Shown here: positions 19,082 to 27,252 of the stretch, in pieces
How the letters are laid out: the number at the start of each line of letters is the position of its first letter
Numbering within the stretch: position 1 is the stretch's first letter
Assembly: GCF_002803075.1 (NCBI RefSeq)
Contig: NZ_NNBK01000012.1
Coordinates: 186,001 to 250,000 of the forward strand
Reading direction: 5' to 3'
DNA: 64,000 nt
Origin: Streptomyces sp. CB01373
GTDB lineage: Bacteria > Actinomycetota > Actinomycetes > Streptomycetales > Streptomycetaceae
Translations under genes and position numbers: made by a program
The notes under the pieces: generated by a model
Told to the model about the DNA's origin: nothing
Seen by the model: only the letters and a program-made list of their open reading frames with translations
Databases searched by the model: none

Positions 19082-19444
19082 TCAGTTCACCTTGGCGGCG
19101 GCCGGACCGTTGCCGCGGGATTTGCCGCCGGCCTTGCTTTCCGCGCTGCCGGACTCTGCTGCCGGCGCGATGGCCGGCCCGGGCCGGCTCACGGTGTCGC
19201 CCTGCGGGGCGCTGGTGTGCGTGTTGTGCTCGGTTCCGTGCGCCATCTGGGCGGCGAGCATTTCGGCGGTAGCCTCGGCCGCGAGGTCCTGGATTCCCTC
19301 GCTGGCTTCATGGACGGCCCTCTTGACCTCCACGCCCAGTCCCACCGAGGTTTTGACGACCCCTCGCATGAGGGGTTTGCCCAGCCTTTTGACGAGGGCG
19401 GCGGTGATCAGGCCGATAAGGAAAGGAGGCACTACAGGCGGCAT
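19082..19444 (-). CDS. DUF5132 family small membrane-associated protein
   Basis: This 120-residue protein opens with a hydrophobic helix (PPFLIGLITAALVKRL), continues with an amphipathic stretch (VVKTSVGLGVEVKRAV, EGIQDLAAEATAEM) and ends in a low-complexity, Ala/Gly/Ser-rich tail. This matches what I know of DUF5132 proteins, which in actinomycetes often sit beside HMA_2-containing transporters. The start is the ATG at 19444, preceded by GAAGGACG; the open frame extends further upstream without a credible start. It is the first gene of the apparent exporter-NRPS operon, 104 bp ahead of the exporter. The biochemical role is unknown; it may act as an accessory subunit of the exporter. Confidence 0.8.
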   Translation of the reverse strand: MPPVVPPFLIGLITAALVKRLGKPLMRGVVKTSVGLGVEVKRAVHEASEGIQDLAAEATAEMLAAQMAHGTEHNTHTSAPQGDTVSRPGPAIAPAAESGSAESKAGGKSRGNGPAAAKVN

Positions 19445-19565
19445 GGGAAGACGTCCTTCTCTTCTGCTGGGAGAACGAAGATTGAGGAAGCGGCGGGAGG
19501 TGAACAGGAAATGTGATGAAACCACCATCCGACCCTGTGGGATCTTCGGTACCTGTGCCGTACCC

Positions 19566-19594
19566 GGAATCCATACACCTTGCGTATGTGTTCC
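19566..19594. promoter_or_regulatory. 29-bp palindrome upstream of the DUF5132-exporter-NRPS operon
   Basis: The site reads GGAA-N2-CATAC-N7-GTATG-N2-TTCC, with both arm pairs perfectly complementary. It is about 120 bp upstream of the DUF5132 start and is AT-richer than its surroundings, as expected for a promoter operator. It probably binds a dimeric repressor or activator. No cognate regulator gene is adjacent. Confidence 0.6.
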
Positions 19595-19743
19595 ATATCG
19601 CGGAACCGACATCCCATCACGCAGAGCGTATCCGAGGCCGAGCAGGTAGATCCAAATTCCACTGGCGCTCTTCACCCAATCGAGCGGAACCCCTTTTCAG
19701 AACGGCCTGTTCAAGCCATGCGGCGGCCGGAATGAACCGGACG

Positions 19744-21453
19744 TCAGCCCAGTTCTCGCACCACCCGCCGGCGCAGGACGGGGAACGGCAGCGCACCGCC
19801 GCCCAGCACGGCCTCGTGGAAGACGCGCACGTCGAACTCCGCGCCCGCGCGGCGCTCACACGCCGTCCGCAGATCCCTGAACTCCGCGTAGCCCGCCCGG
19901 TACGACAGTGCCTGTCCCGGGAGGTCGGTCGCGTAGCGCAGCAACTCCGTCGCGATCTGCCCGTCGGACTCGGCGGCCGCGTGGGCACGCATGAAGGTGC
20001 GCGCCTGCTCCATCGTCATCGTTCCGAGGTTGAGCCCGGTGTCGACGACGAGGCGCTGCGCGGTGAACCGTTCATGAGCCAGGCGTCCGTACGCGTCCCA
20101 CGGGTCGTCGTACAGGCCCATCTCCCAGCCGAGCCCTGCCGCGTACTCCGCCCAGCCCTCCTCGAACCCGTTGAAGGCGTCCAGTTCGCGTCGCAGGTCG
20201 GGCAGGGCGGCGTTCTCGGACTGGCGGGCGAGGTGGAAGTGGTGACCGGGCGCCAGCTCGTGGTAGATCAGCGCGGCCGCGCCGAGCAGCGACCGGTGCG
20301 TCAGGTCCGAGGCGTTGTAGCGGTAGCACCCCACCGGTCGCGCGGCGGTGGGCGGGTCGTAGTAGCCGAAGGTCATGGACGCCTCCAGCGCCGGGTCGAG
20401 GCGTGCCACGCCGTAGGGGGCGCGCGGCAGGGTCGCGAACCAGCGCGGCAGCAACGGTGTGAGGCGGTCGAGGTGTCCGCGGTAGCGGGCCTCGACCGCC
20501 TTCGGGGTCGCCGCGTACAGGCGGGGCTCGGTCGCGAGCCGCTCGTTGAATTCCGCCTCCGTTCCCGTGAATCCGAGTGCGCTTCGCGCGTCCCGCATCC
20601 GTTCGGTGAGTTCGTGGCAGTGCTCCCGGCCGAGTTCATGGAGGCGTTCGGGTGGTGTCCCGCCGGATGTGTACGTGCCGACGAAGGCGCGGTACGCCTC
20701 TTCTCCGCCCGTGTACTGGGCCCACCCGACGGACTGCGGCGCGCGCCGCAGATAGTCCGGATCGCTCATGACGGCGAGGAGGCGGTCGAACGCCGGTTCA
20801 AGCTCGGTGGCCACGACCCGTTCCACCCCGTCGCGCAGACGGCCCCGGCTCGCCGCGTCGAGCCGGGTGAGCCGCTCGGCGTCCGCCTCGGCATACCGCG
20901 CGGCTGATGCCCGCAGACGGGTGACGGTCGTGCGGACCCCGGGCAGGGCCGGGGCCGGGACGAAGAAGCCGCGTGCCGCTTGCCCGGCGGCCTTGTCGCC
21001 GACCGTCGCGACATGGCGGGCGAGGTCCCGTACGAGGGACACATAGCGGTCCGCGTCGGCCCGGGACTCGAAGAGGAACGGGCGGAAGACCGTGTCACCG
21101 TACTGCTGCAGGCGGAAGAGCTGGTACGGCGTCGCCGTGGGGGTGAGCCAGTGGAACCGCCCCGCCTGCGCTTCCTGTTCGGCCAGGGCCTCCAGGAAGC
21201 CCGCGCTGTCGGCGGTCGGGCCGGCCGGCTCCGTGCGCTTCGACGTGCGCAGCCGGTCCAGCACCCCTGCCGCGAATGCGGCGCGCTCATCGGCCTCCGC
21301 GGCCGACACCCCCGGCAGCGACTCGACGGGCAGCCCGCGTCGCGTCCGCAGCGACGGCTCGCGTGAGAGCAGGAAGTCCCAGTAGGAGGCCGCGAGACGG
21401 TCGACCTCCTTGGCCGTCGAGCCGTCCGCGGAGTCCGGAATGTGAGTCGTCAT
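19744..21453 (-). CDS. DUF885 family (metallopeptidase-like) protein
   Basis: This 569-residue protein has no signal peptide. The diagnostic element is YHELAPGHHFHLARQ (nt ~20230-20275), the HExxxGHH-type zinc site of DUF885 proteins, which are related to M2/M3-like metallopeptidases. A second conserved block, EGWAEYAAGLGWEMG, lies about 40 residues later. Length and motif order are normal for the family. It is monocistronic and diverges from the downstream uptake operon. A role in cytosolic peptide hydrolysis is likely but not proven. A direct tie to the NRPS cluster is not evident. Confidence 0.88.
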   Translation of the reverse strand: MTTHIPDSADGSTAKEVDRLAASYWDFLLSREPSLRTRRGLPVESLPGVSAAEADERAAFAAGVLDRLRTSKRTEPAGPTADSAGFLEALAEQEAQAGRFHWLTPTATPYQLFRLQQYGDTVFRPFLFESRADADRYVSLVRDLARHVATVGDKAAGQAARGFFVPAPALPGVRTTVTRLRASAARYAEADAERLTRLDAASRGRLRDGVERVVATELEPAFDRLLAVMSDPDYLRRAPQSVGWAQYTGGEEAYRAFVGTYTSGGTPPERLHELGREHCHELTERMRDARSALGFTGTEAEFNERLATEPRLYAATPKAVEARYRGHLDRLTPLLPRWFATLPRAPYGVARLDPALEASMTFGYYDPPTAARPVGCYRYNASDLTHRSLLGAAALIYHELAPGHHFHLARQSENAALPDLRRELDAFNGFEEGWAEYAAGLGWEMGLYDDPWDAYGRLAHERFTAQRLVVDTGLNLGTMTMEQARTFMRAHAAAESDGQIATELLRYATDLPGQALSYRAGYAEFRDLRTACERRAGAEFDVRVFHEAVLGGGALPFPVLRRRVVRELG

Positions 21454-21603
21454 GGCGCCAGTGTGCGCCGAGCTGACGCTCCGTCACCGGTATCGGTGGG
21501 CGCGCCGCGTGGCGGGCAGCCTCACTCGGACGGGGGAAATGGTCCCCCGTATGCGCAGGCAGCCCGGGAACGCCGGTCCGGTGCCGTCGATCGCGGTGGC
21601 ACG

Positions 21604-23211
21604 ATGAACACCATGCACCGCCGAACCGTCTCGTATCCCGGGGCCCGGTCGGCAGTGGCGTCGGCTGCCGTCGCGTCAGCCGTGCTGGCGGGTTGCGTCG
21701 GCAACGGCGACGTGTCATCGACGCGCACTCCTGTCGTTGAGCGAGGCACGGTGACGATCGCCACCGCCTCCGAGACCCCGAGCTTCGACCCGTACTCGCA
21801 GTTCGGTACCGCCCTGGCCCCGTATGCCTACGACTCACTGGTCAACGTGGCACCGGACGGCCGGGTGGTGTCCGGTCTGGCCGAGAAGTGGCAGGCCGGT
21901 GCCACGTCGGCGAGCTTCGTCCTGCGCAAGGGCGTGACCTGCTCCGACGGCACGGCCCTCACGGCTTCCGGTGTGGCGCGCTCGCTGAGATATGCGAGCG
22001 ATCCCCAGAACCGGCTGATCGGCGCCCGGGCGGCGCTGCCCGGTGTGCCCTTCACCGTGTCGGCGGACGACGCCGCGGGGAGCGTGTCGGTGCGGATGAC
22101 GTCGCCGTACAGCTTCGTCGTGCGGACGATCGGCCTGCTGCCCGTCGTCTGCCCCGCCGGGCTGGCGGGTCCCGGCGTACTGGACAGGAGGACGGAGGGC
22201 ACCGGGCCGTACGTGTTGAGCGGGTACACCTCGGGCGGCCCGTACGTCTTCACGCTGCGCAAGGGGTACGCATGGGGGCCGGGTGGTACGGCCAACGCGA
22301 CTCCCGGCCAGCCCGCGAGGATCGTGGTGACGGTGGTCCCCCAGGAGTCCACCGCGGCCAACCTGCTGCTCACAGGCGGCGTGAACATCGCCACGGTGAC
22401 CGGACCGGACCGCGCGCGGCTGGCCGGTCACGGCCTGGCCACCGCCGAGGTGCCGACCGTGGTGGGACTGAGCTTCTTCAACGAACGCTCCGGCCGCCCC
22501 TTGAGCGATCCGGTGCTGCGCCGGGCGCTTGTCGGCGCCCTGGACCGCAAGGGCCTCGCCAACGTGGCGATCGGCGGCGACGGAAGGCCCGCGAGCCACC
22601 TGACCGCCGCGGACTCCGTCTGCCACGCCGACGTGGCCGCCACGAACCTGCCCTCGGGCAGCGCCGTGGGCGCCCTACGGGCCGCGGGCTGGACGAAGGG
22701 GGCACGGGGCGGGCTGGTCAAGCACGGCAGGCCGCTGCGTCTGCGAGTGCTCAGCAGTGGTGACTTCGGTTCCACACTTCCGTCGGTCGCGGAACTGATG
22801 GCCGTGACCTGGCGGGAGCTCGGCGCGGATGTCGAGCTCGTCACCGAGAGCCGCAACGCGGTGGTGCAGGCCATGTACCAGAGCGGAGACTTCGATGTCG
22901 TGGTCGGCAGCTCGCCGGGGCCGCAGCTGCCCGTGCAGCTCGTCCCGTACTTCTCCGGCCCGCCGCCGTCGCGAGGGCTGAATTTCGCACACGTCGCCAA
23001 CCCGGAGTACGACGACTTCGCCGCCCGCGCGATGCGCGCGCCGGGCGCGGCCAGTTGCGCGGACTGGAACCGGGCCGCCGCGGCACTGTTCCGCTCGGCC
23101 GACGCGCTGCCCGTCGCGGACGGCACGAGCACGGTCTACGGACACCGGACGACGTTCGCCGTCGCTCCCGGCGGCCGGATCGTCCCGACCAGCATCCGCC
23201 TTCACGCATAG
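21604..23211 (+). CDS. ABC transporter substrate-binding lipoprotein, family 5 (peptide/nickel/opine type)
   Basis: The protein is 535 residues from ATG 21604; longer upstream frames lack an RBS. The N terminus is a lipoprotein signal with the lipobox LAGC, so the mature protein should be tethered to the membrane. The body matches the SBP_bac_5 (DppA/OppA-like) fold: SETPSFDPYSQ, LVNVAPDGRVVSGLAEKW, FVLRKGVTCSDGTALTA and a later FDVVVGSS. It starts a plus-strand operon with two permease modules, two ATPases and an FAD oxidase. Ligand binding sets import specificity; linkage to the oxidase points to an opine, modified amino acid or small peptide. Confidence 0.93.
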   Translation: MNTMHRRTVSYPGARSAVASAAVASAVLAGCVGNGDVSSTRTPVVERGTVTIATASETPSFDPYSQFGTALAPYAYDSLVNVAPDGRVVSGLAEKWQAGATSASFVLRKGVTCSDGTALTASGVARSLRYASDPQNRLIGARAALPGVPFTVSADDAAGSVSVRMTSPYSFVVRTIGLLPVVCPAGLAGPGVLDRRTEGTGPYVLSGYTSGGPYVFTLRKGYAWGPGGTANATPGQPARIVVTVVPQESTAANLLLTGGVNIATVTGPDRARLAGHGLATAEVPTVVGLSFFNERSGRPLSDPVLRRALVGALDRKGLANVAIGGDGRPASHLTAADSVCHADVAATNLPSGSAVGALRAAGWTKGARGGLVKHGRPLRLRVLSSGDFGSTLPSVAELMAVTWRELGADVELVTESRNAVVQAMYQSGDFDVVVGSSPGPQLPVQLVPYFSGPPPSRGLNFAHVANPEYDDFAARAMRAPGAASCADWNRAAAALFRSADALPVADGTSTVYGHRTTFAVAPGGRIVPTSIRLHA

Positions 23212-23265
23212 CCGCGGCGAACGCCCGGTGTGGCCGCACCGTCACCGAGTCGAGGAGGTTCCCCC

Positions 23266-24252
23266 ATGGTGACCATGTCCGTACGGCTCGGTGCCCTGGC
23301 CCGGCACCACCCGTGGGTGGTGTTCTGCTGCCGACGTTCGGCCCGGCTGATCGTCTCCCTCTTCCTGGTCGTCACCGGTTCCTTCGCGATGATCCGGCTG
23401 ATCCCGGGAGACCCCGTCCGGGCCGCACTGGGTGTGGACGCCGCACCGGACCTCGTGGCGGCGAAGAGGCGCGAACTCGGCCTGGATCATGGCGTGTTGA
23501 CGCAGTACCGGCAGTACCTGCGCCACCTGGTGCACGGGGACCTCGGGGTGTCGCTGGTGACCGGCGAGCCGGTGGCCGACCTGGTCGGGGCCCGTCTTCC
23601 CGCGACGCTGCTGCTCGCCGTCCTGGCGTTCGCCTGCGTACTCGTCGTCGCTCTCCCCGGCGGGCTGATCGCCGCCGTGTTGACCCGCGGCGGGCGGCGG
23701 CCCCGGACGGAACTGACCTTCACCACCGCCACATCCATTGCGTCCGGCATGCCGGACTTCGTCCTCGCGGCGGGCCTGACCGCGGGGCTGGCGGTCGCCC
23801 TGCGGCTCTTTCCGGTCGCCGGCGACCTCGGCCCCCAGTCCTATGTGCTGCCCGTGCTCGCGCTGGCGCTCGCTCCGACCGCGGTCCTCCTGCGGATCGT
23901 GCGCGTGGAGACGCTCAAGGTCCTCGACGAGGACTATCTGCGTGCCGCCCGCGCGAAGCGGCTGCCCGCCGTCCCGCTCCATCTGCGCCACGTGGCGCCG
24001 AACACGCTGACCGCCTCGCTGACGGTCGCCGGGAACCTGCTGCCCGCCCTGATCGCCGGTACCGTGCTGGTCGAGAAGGTGTTCGCCTGGCCGGGCATCG
24101 GGTCGGCGATGGCGCAGTCCGTGGCCGCGCAGGACTACGCGGTCGTGGAGGCGACGGTTCTCGTGCTGGGCGCGGCCGTGCTCGCGGTGAACTTCCTGGT
24201 CGATCTGGCCCTCGCGCTGCTCGACCCCCGATCGGTCATCCGGAAGACGTGA
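23266..24252 (+). CDS. ABC transporter permease, DppB-like
   Basis: This 328-residue integral membrane protein starts at ATG 23266 behind GAGGAGG; an earlier in-frame start is less likely. It has the family features: SFAMIRLIPGDPVRAALG near the N terminus, GDLGVSL, several hydrophobic segments and the EAA-type cytoplasmic loop (DYLRAARAKRLP). Together with the fused permease that follows four bases after its stop it should form the translocation channel of the importer. Confidence 0.93.
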   Translation: MVTMSVRLGALARHHPWVVFCCRRSARLIVSLFLVVTGSFAMIRLIPGDPVRAALGVDAAPDLVAAKRRELGLDHGVLTQYRQYLRHLVHGDLGVSLVTGEPVADLVGARLPATLLLAVLAFACVLVVALPGGLIAAVLTRGGRRPRTELTFTTATSIASGMPDFVLAAGLTAGLAVALRLFPVAGDLGPQSYVLPVLALALAPTAVLLRIVRVETLKVLDEDYLRAARAKRLPAVPLHLRHVAPNTLTASLTVAGNLLPALIAGTVLVEKVFAWPGIGSAMAQSVAAQDYAVVEATVLVLGAAVLAVNFLVDLALALLDPRSVIRKT

Positions 24253-24256
24253 TCCC

Positions 24257-26200
24257 ATGGTGTCCTCACCTTCCCTGCCCGCGTCGCGCGCCACCGCCGG
24301 GCGCCGGTCTCGTCCGGCCCGGTCGGGCTGGGCTTCGCCCATGGGCGTGATCACCCTGGTGATGCTCGGATCGCTTGCCGTTCTGGCCCTGGTGGGACCC
24401 GCGCTCTGGGGGCAGGCGGCCGACCGCCCCAACCCGTCGGCGGTGCTTCAGGGGCCCACCGCGGACCACCTGCTCGGCACGGACCATCTCGGACGTGACC
24501 TGCTCGCCCGGCTGCTCGTGGCGACGGGGCTCTCCCTGCTGCTCGCACTCGCGGCGACGCTGCTCGGGGCGACGGCCGGGATCACACTCGGCGCGCTCAC
24601 CGCCGTCGTGGGTGCGCGCGCCCGCCGGATGCTGGGAGCCCTGATCAACCTCCTGCTGGCCTTCCCCGGACTCCTCGTCGCGATGTTCTTCGCGGTCCTC
24701 TTCGGCGCGGGTGGGGGCGGTGCGGTGTTCGCACTCGCGGTCGCCTACGCGCCGGGCTTCGCCCGGATCGCCCAGACCCTCGCCGCCAAAGTCGCCGACA
24801 CCGACTTCATGGCGGCGGCGCGCGTGCTGGGACTGCGCCGCCACCGGCTCCTCCTGCGCCACGTCCTGCCCCACATCGCTGAGCCGCTGATGCTCAACAC
24901 GACAGTCGCGGCGGGCTCGACACTCGTCGCCCTGTCGGGCCTGAGCTTCCTCGGACTGGGCGTCCAACCGCCCTCCTACGACTGGGGGCTCCTGCTCAGC
25001 CAGGGGCTGGACCGCATCTACTCCGAACCCCTGCCCGCCGTGGCACCCGGCATCGCCATCGTCTACGCCGGCGTCGCCTTCCAACTGCTCGGCGAGATGC
25101 TGGCCAAAGCCGCCGCACGACGCACAGGCCCACGGCGGACGGCGGAGCCCGCGGCGCGCCCGGCCGCCGTCAACCGGCCGGCATCCGTCGACCACGTGCT
25201 GGAGGTGGAGGATCTGCGGGTCGCCATTCCCACCGCGGCCGGGGTGGTCCGGCCCGTCCGCGGTGTCACCCTCGACCTGCGGCGCGGCGAGATCGTCGGG
25301 CTGGTCGGCGAGTCCGGCTCCGGCAAGTCGCTCACGGCGCTCGCCGTCGCCGACCTGTTGCCGGACGACGCCGAGTCCACCTGGCGGACCCACCGCTTCC
25401 TCGGCGCGGACGTCACGTCGCTGACGCGCAAGGAGCGGCGCGGACAGCTCGCGACGGGAATGGCGGTGATCTTCCAGAACCCGGCGTCGGCCTTCAACCC
25501 GTCGCTCCGCATCGGAACGCAGATGACGGAGGCCGTGCGCGCACACCGCGACACGCCTCGCGACCAGGCCGTCGAGCAGGCACTGACCCAGCTTCAGCGG
25601 GTCGCTCTTCCCGCCGGGCGCCGGTTGCTGCGGTCTCGGCCCTTCCAGCTCTCCGGCGGCCAGCGCCAGCGGGTGGCGATCGCGACCGCTTCGATGATGC
25701 GGCCCGACCTCATCATCGCGGATGAGCCGACGACAGCCCTCGACGTCACCGTGCAGCGGCAGATCGTGGACCTGCTCCGCCGTGTCCGGCACGACAACGG
25801 CACCACGATCCTCTTCATCAGCCACGACATCGCCCTGGTGGCCCACACCTGCGACCGGGTCCTGGTCATGTACGCGGGAACCATCGTCGAGAGCCTCCCG
25901 GCCCACGCACTGGCGACCGGAACACGGCACCCCTACACGCGGGCGCTCGTCGAATCCGTCCCGGACATGACCACGGACCGTGGCCGCCCCCTGCGCACGA
26001 TCGAGGGAAGCCCACCCGATCCGTACGGCGACACTCCGGGTTGCCCGTTCTACGATCGCTGCGCGCACCGGCAGGACGGGTGCGCCGAGGAGAGTCCCGT
26101 GCTGTCCCCTCTCGTCCCCGGCCACGAGGTCGCCTGCTGGCACCCGCTGCCCCGGCCACTGTCCTGCGGACAGCGGGAGACCGAGGAGGCGGAGAAGTGA
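24257..26200 (+). CDS. fused ABC permease (DppC-like) and ATP-binding protein (DppD-like)
   Basis: This 647-residue fusion has two halves. Residues ~1-285 are a DppC-like permease (LLGTDHLGRDLLARLL, EAA-type loop DFMAAARVLGLRR, SFLGLGVQPPSYDWG). Residues ~310-640 are an ATPase with GESGSGKS, a Q-loop (IFQNPASAFNP), LSGGQRQRVAIA, IADEPTTALD and the C-terminal oligopeptide-transporter cysteine block (CPFYDRCAHRQDGC). In most operons these are separate genes. The linker is proline/alanine-rich. Its stop overlaps the GTG of the next gene. Confidence 0.94.
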   Translation: MVSSPSLPASRATAGRRSRPARSGWASPMGVITLVMLGSLAVLALVGPALWGQAADRPNPSAVLQGPTADHLLGTDHLGRDLLARLLVATGLSLLLALAATLLGATAGITLGALTAVVGARARRMLGALINLLLAFPGLLVAMFFAVLFGAGGGGAVFALAVAYAPGFARIAQTLAAKVADTDFMAAARVLGLRRHRLLLRHVLPHIAEPLMLNTTVAAGSTLVALSGLSFLGLGVQPPSYDWGLLLSQGLDRIYSEPLPAVAPGIAIVYAGVAFQLLGEMLAKAAARRTGPRRTAEPAARPAAVNRPASVDHVLEVEDLRVAIPTAAGVVRPVRGVTLDLRRGEIVGLVGESGSGKSLTALAVADLLPDDAESTWRTHRFLGADVTSLTRKERRGQLATGMAVIFQNPASAFNPSLRIGTQMTEAVRAHRDTPRDQAVEQALTQLQRVALPAGRRLLRSRPFQLSGGQRQRVAIATASMMRPDLIIADEPTTALDVTVQRQIVDLLRRVRHDNGTTILFISHDIALVAHTCDRVLVMYAGTIVESLPAHALATGTRHPYTRALVESVPDMTTDRGRPLRTIEGSPPDPYGDTPGCPFYDRCAHRQDGCAEESPVLSPLVPGHEVACWHPLPRPLSCGQRETEEAEK

Positions 26201-27252
26201 GTGCGGGACTGGCGTTGCACGACGTGACCGTTCGCCACCAAGGGACTCTCGGTGCCGTCACCGCGGTGGACGGCGTGTCACTGGAGGTTCCCGATGGCAC
26301 GACAGTCGGCCTGGTCGGCGAGTCCGGCTCGGGGAAATCGAGTCTGGCCCGTGCCGTAGTCGGGCTGGCCGACTCCTTCTCCGGGCAGATCACCGTCGGC
26401 GGGCGGCAGTTCGGCGGGCGAGGCGCAGCCGCTCGGCGCCGGCTGGGGCAGCGGGTGCAACTGGTGTTCCAGGACCCGGACACCGCACTCGATCCACGCA
26501 TGACGGTCCGCCAGACGCTGTCCGAAGCGACCGGTGCCTTCGTCCGTCTCGGCCGCCGCGATCGCGAACAGCGCATCGGAGCACTGCTCGAACTGGTCGG
26601 TCTCGACGCCCCGTGCGCCGACCGTCTGCCGGCGCAGCTCTCAGGCGGGCAGCGCCAGCGTGTGGCCGTCGCTCGCGCGCTCGCCGTCGATCCGGCCGTC
26701 CTGATCGCCGACGAGGTCACCTCCGCCCTCGACGTGTCCGTCCGCGCGGCGATCCTCACCATGCTCCGCGATCTGCAGCGGCGCATGGGCTTCGCGATGC
26801 TGTTCATCAGCCATGACCTCGCCGCTGTCCGCTCCGTGTCGGACGTCATCGCGGTGATGTACCTCGGCCGACTCGTCGAGGTCGCCCCGACCGAGGACCT
26901 GCTGCGCGGGCCCCGGCACCCCTACACCCGGACGCTGCTGGCCTCCGTGCCGGACCTGCGGGCCGTGGGCCGGCCGGCCGGGGAACCACTCCTCGCCGGG
27001 GAGGTACCCGACCCCGCGGCGCCGCCTTCCGGGTGCCGCTTCCATCCGCGCTGTCCCGTCGGGCCGAACCGGCGTCCCGAACGCGGCATCTGCGTGACGC
27101 TGGATCCCCAGCCGGATGCGGCCGGCCGGCCCCACCGCGCGGCGTGCCACTTCCCGCCGACCGCCGAGGACCGCCCGCCGCCCGCCAGGAACGCGCACCC
27201 GGACGGGAGCGGTGACCGGGCACCCAGGACCGCCGGGGAGCTGCCGTCATGA
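26197..27252 (+). CDS. ABC transporter ATP-binding protein, DppF-like
   Basis: The protein is 351 residues from GTG 26197, which overlaps the previous stop (GTGA) and follows GAGGAGGCGGAG. It has GESGSGKS, the Q-loop VFQDPDTALDP, LSGGQRQRVAVA, IADEVTSALD and the C-terminal CRFHPRCPVG cysteine block of oligopeptide ATPases. It should pair with the ATPase half of the preceding fusion. The next gene starts inside its last codons (ATGA overlap). Confidence 0.94.
   Translation: MSAGLALHDVTVRHQGTLGAVTAVDGVSLEVPDGTTVGLVGESGSGKSSLARAVVGLADSFSGQITVGGRQFGGRGAAARRRLGQRVQLVFQDPDTALDPRMTVRQTLSEATGAFVRLGRRDREQRIGALLELVGLDAPCADRLPAQLSGGQRQRVAVARALAVDPAVLIADEVTSALDVSVRAAILTMLRDLQRRMGFAMLFISHDLAAVRSVSDVIAVMYLGRLVEVAPTEDLLRGPRHPYTRTLLASVPDLRAVGRPAGEPLLAGEVPDPAAPPSGCRFHPRCPVGPNRRPERGICVTLDPQPDAAGRPHRAACHFPPTAEDRPPPARNAHPDGSGDRAPRTAGELPS

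Noticed and set aside
24266..26143. Long minus-strand frame opposite the fused permease-ATPase
   Set aside because: Antisense shadow with Gly/Arg/Gln-rich translation; the plus strand has Walker and permease motifs.
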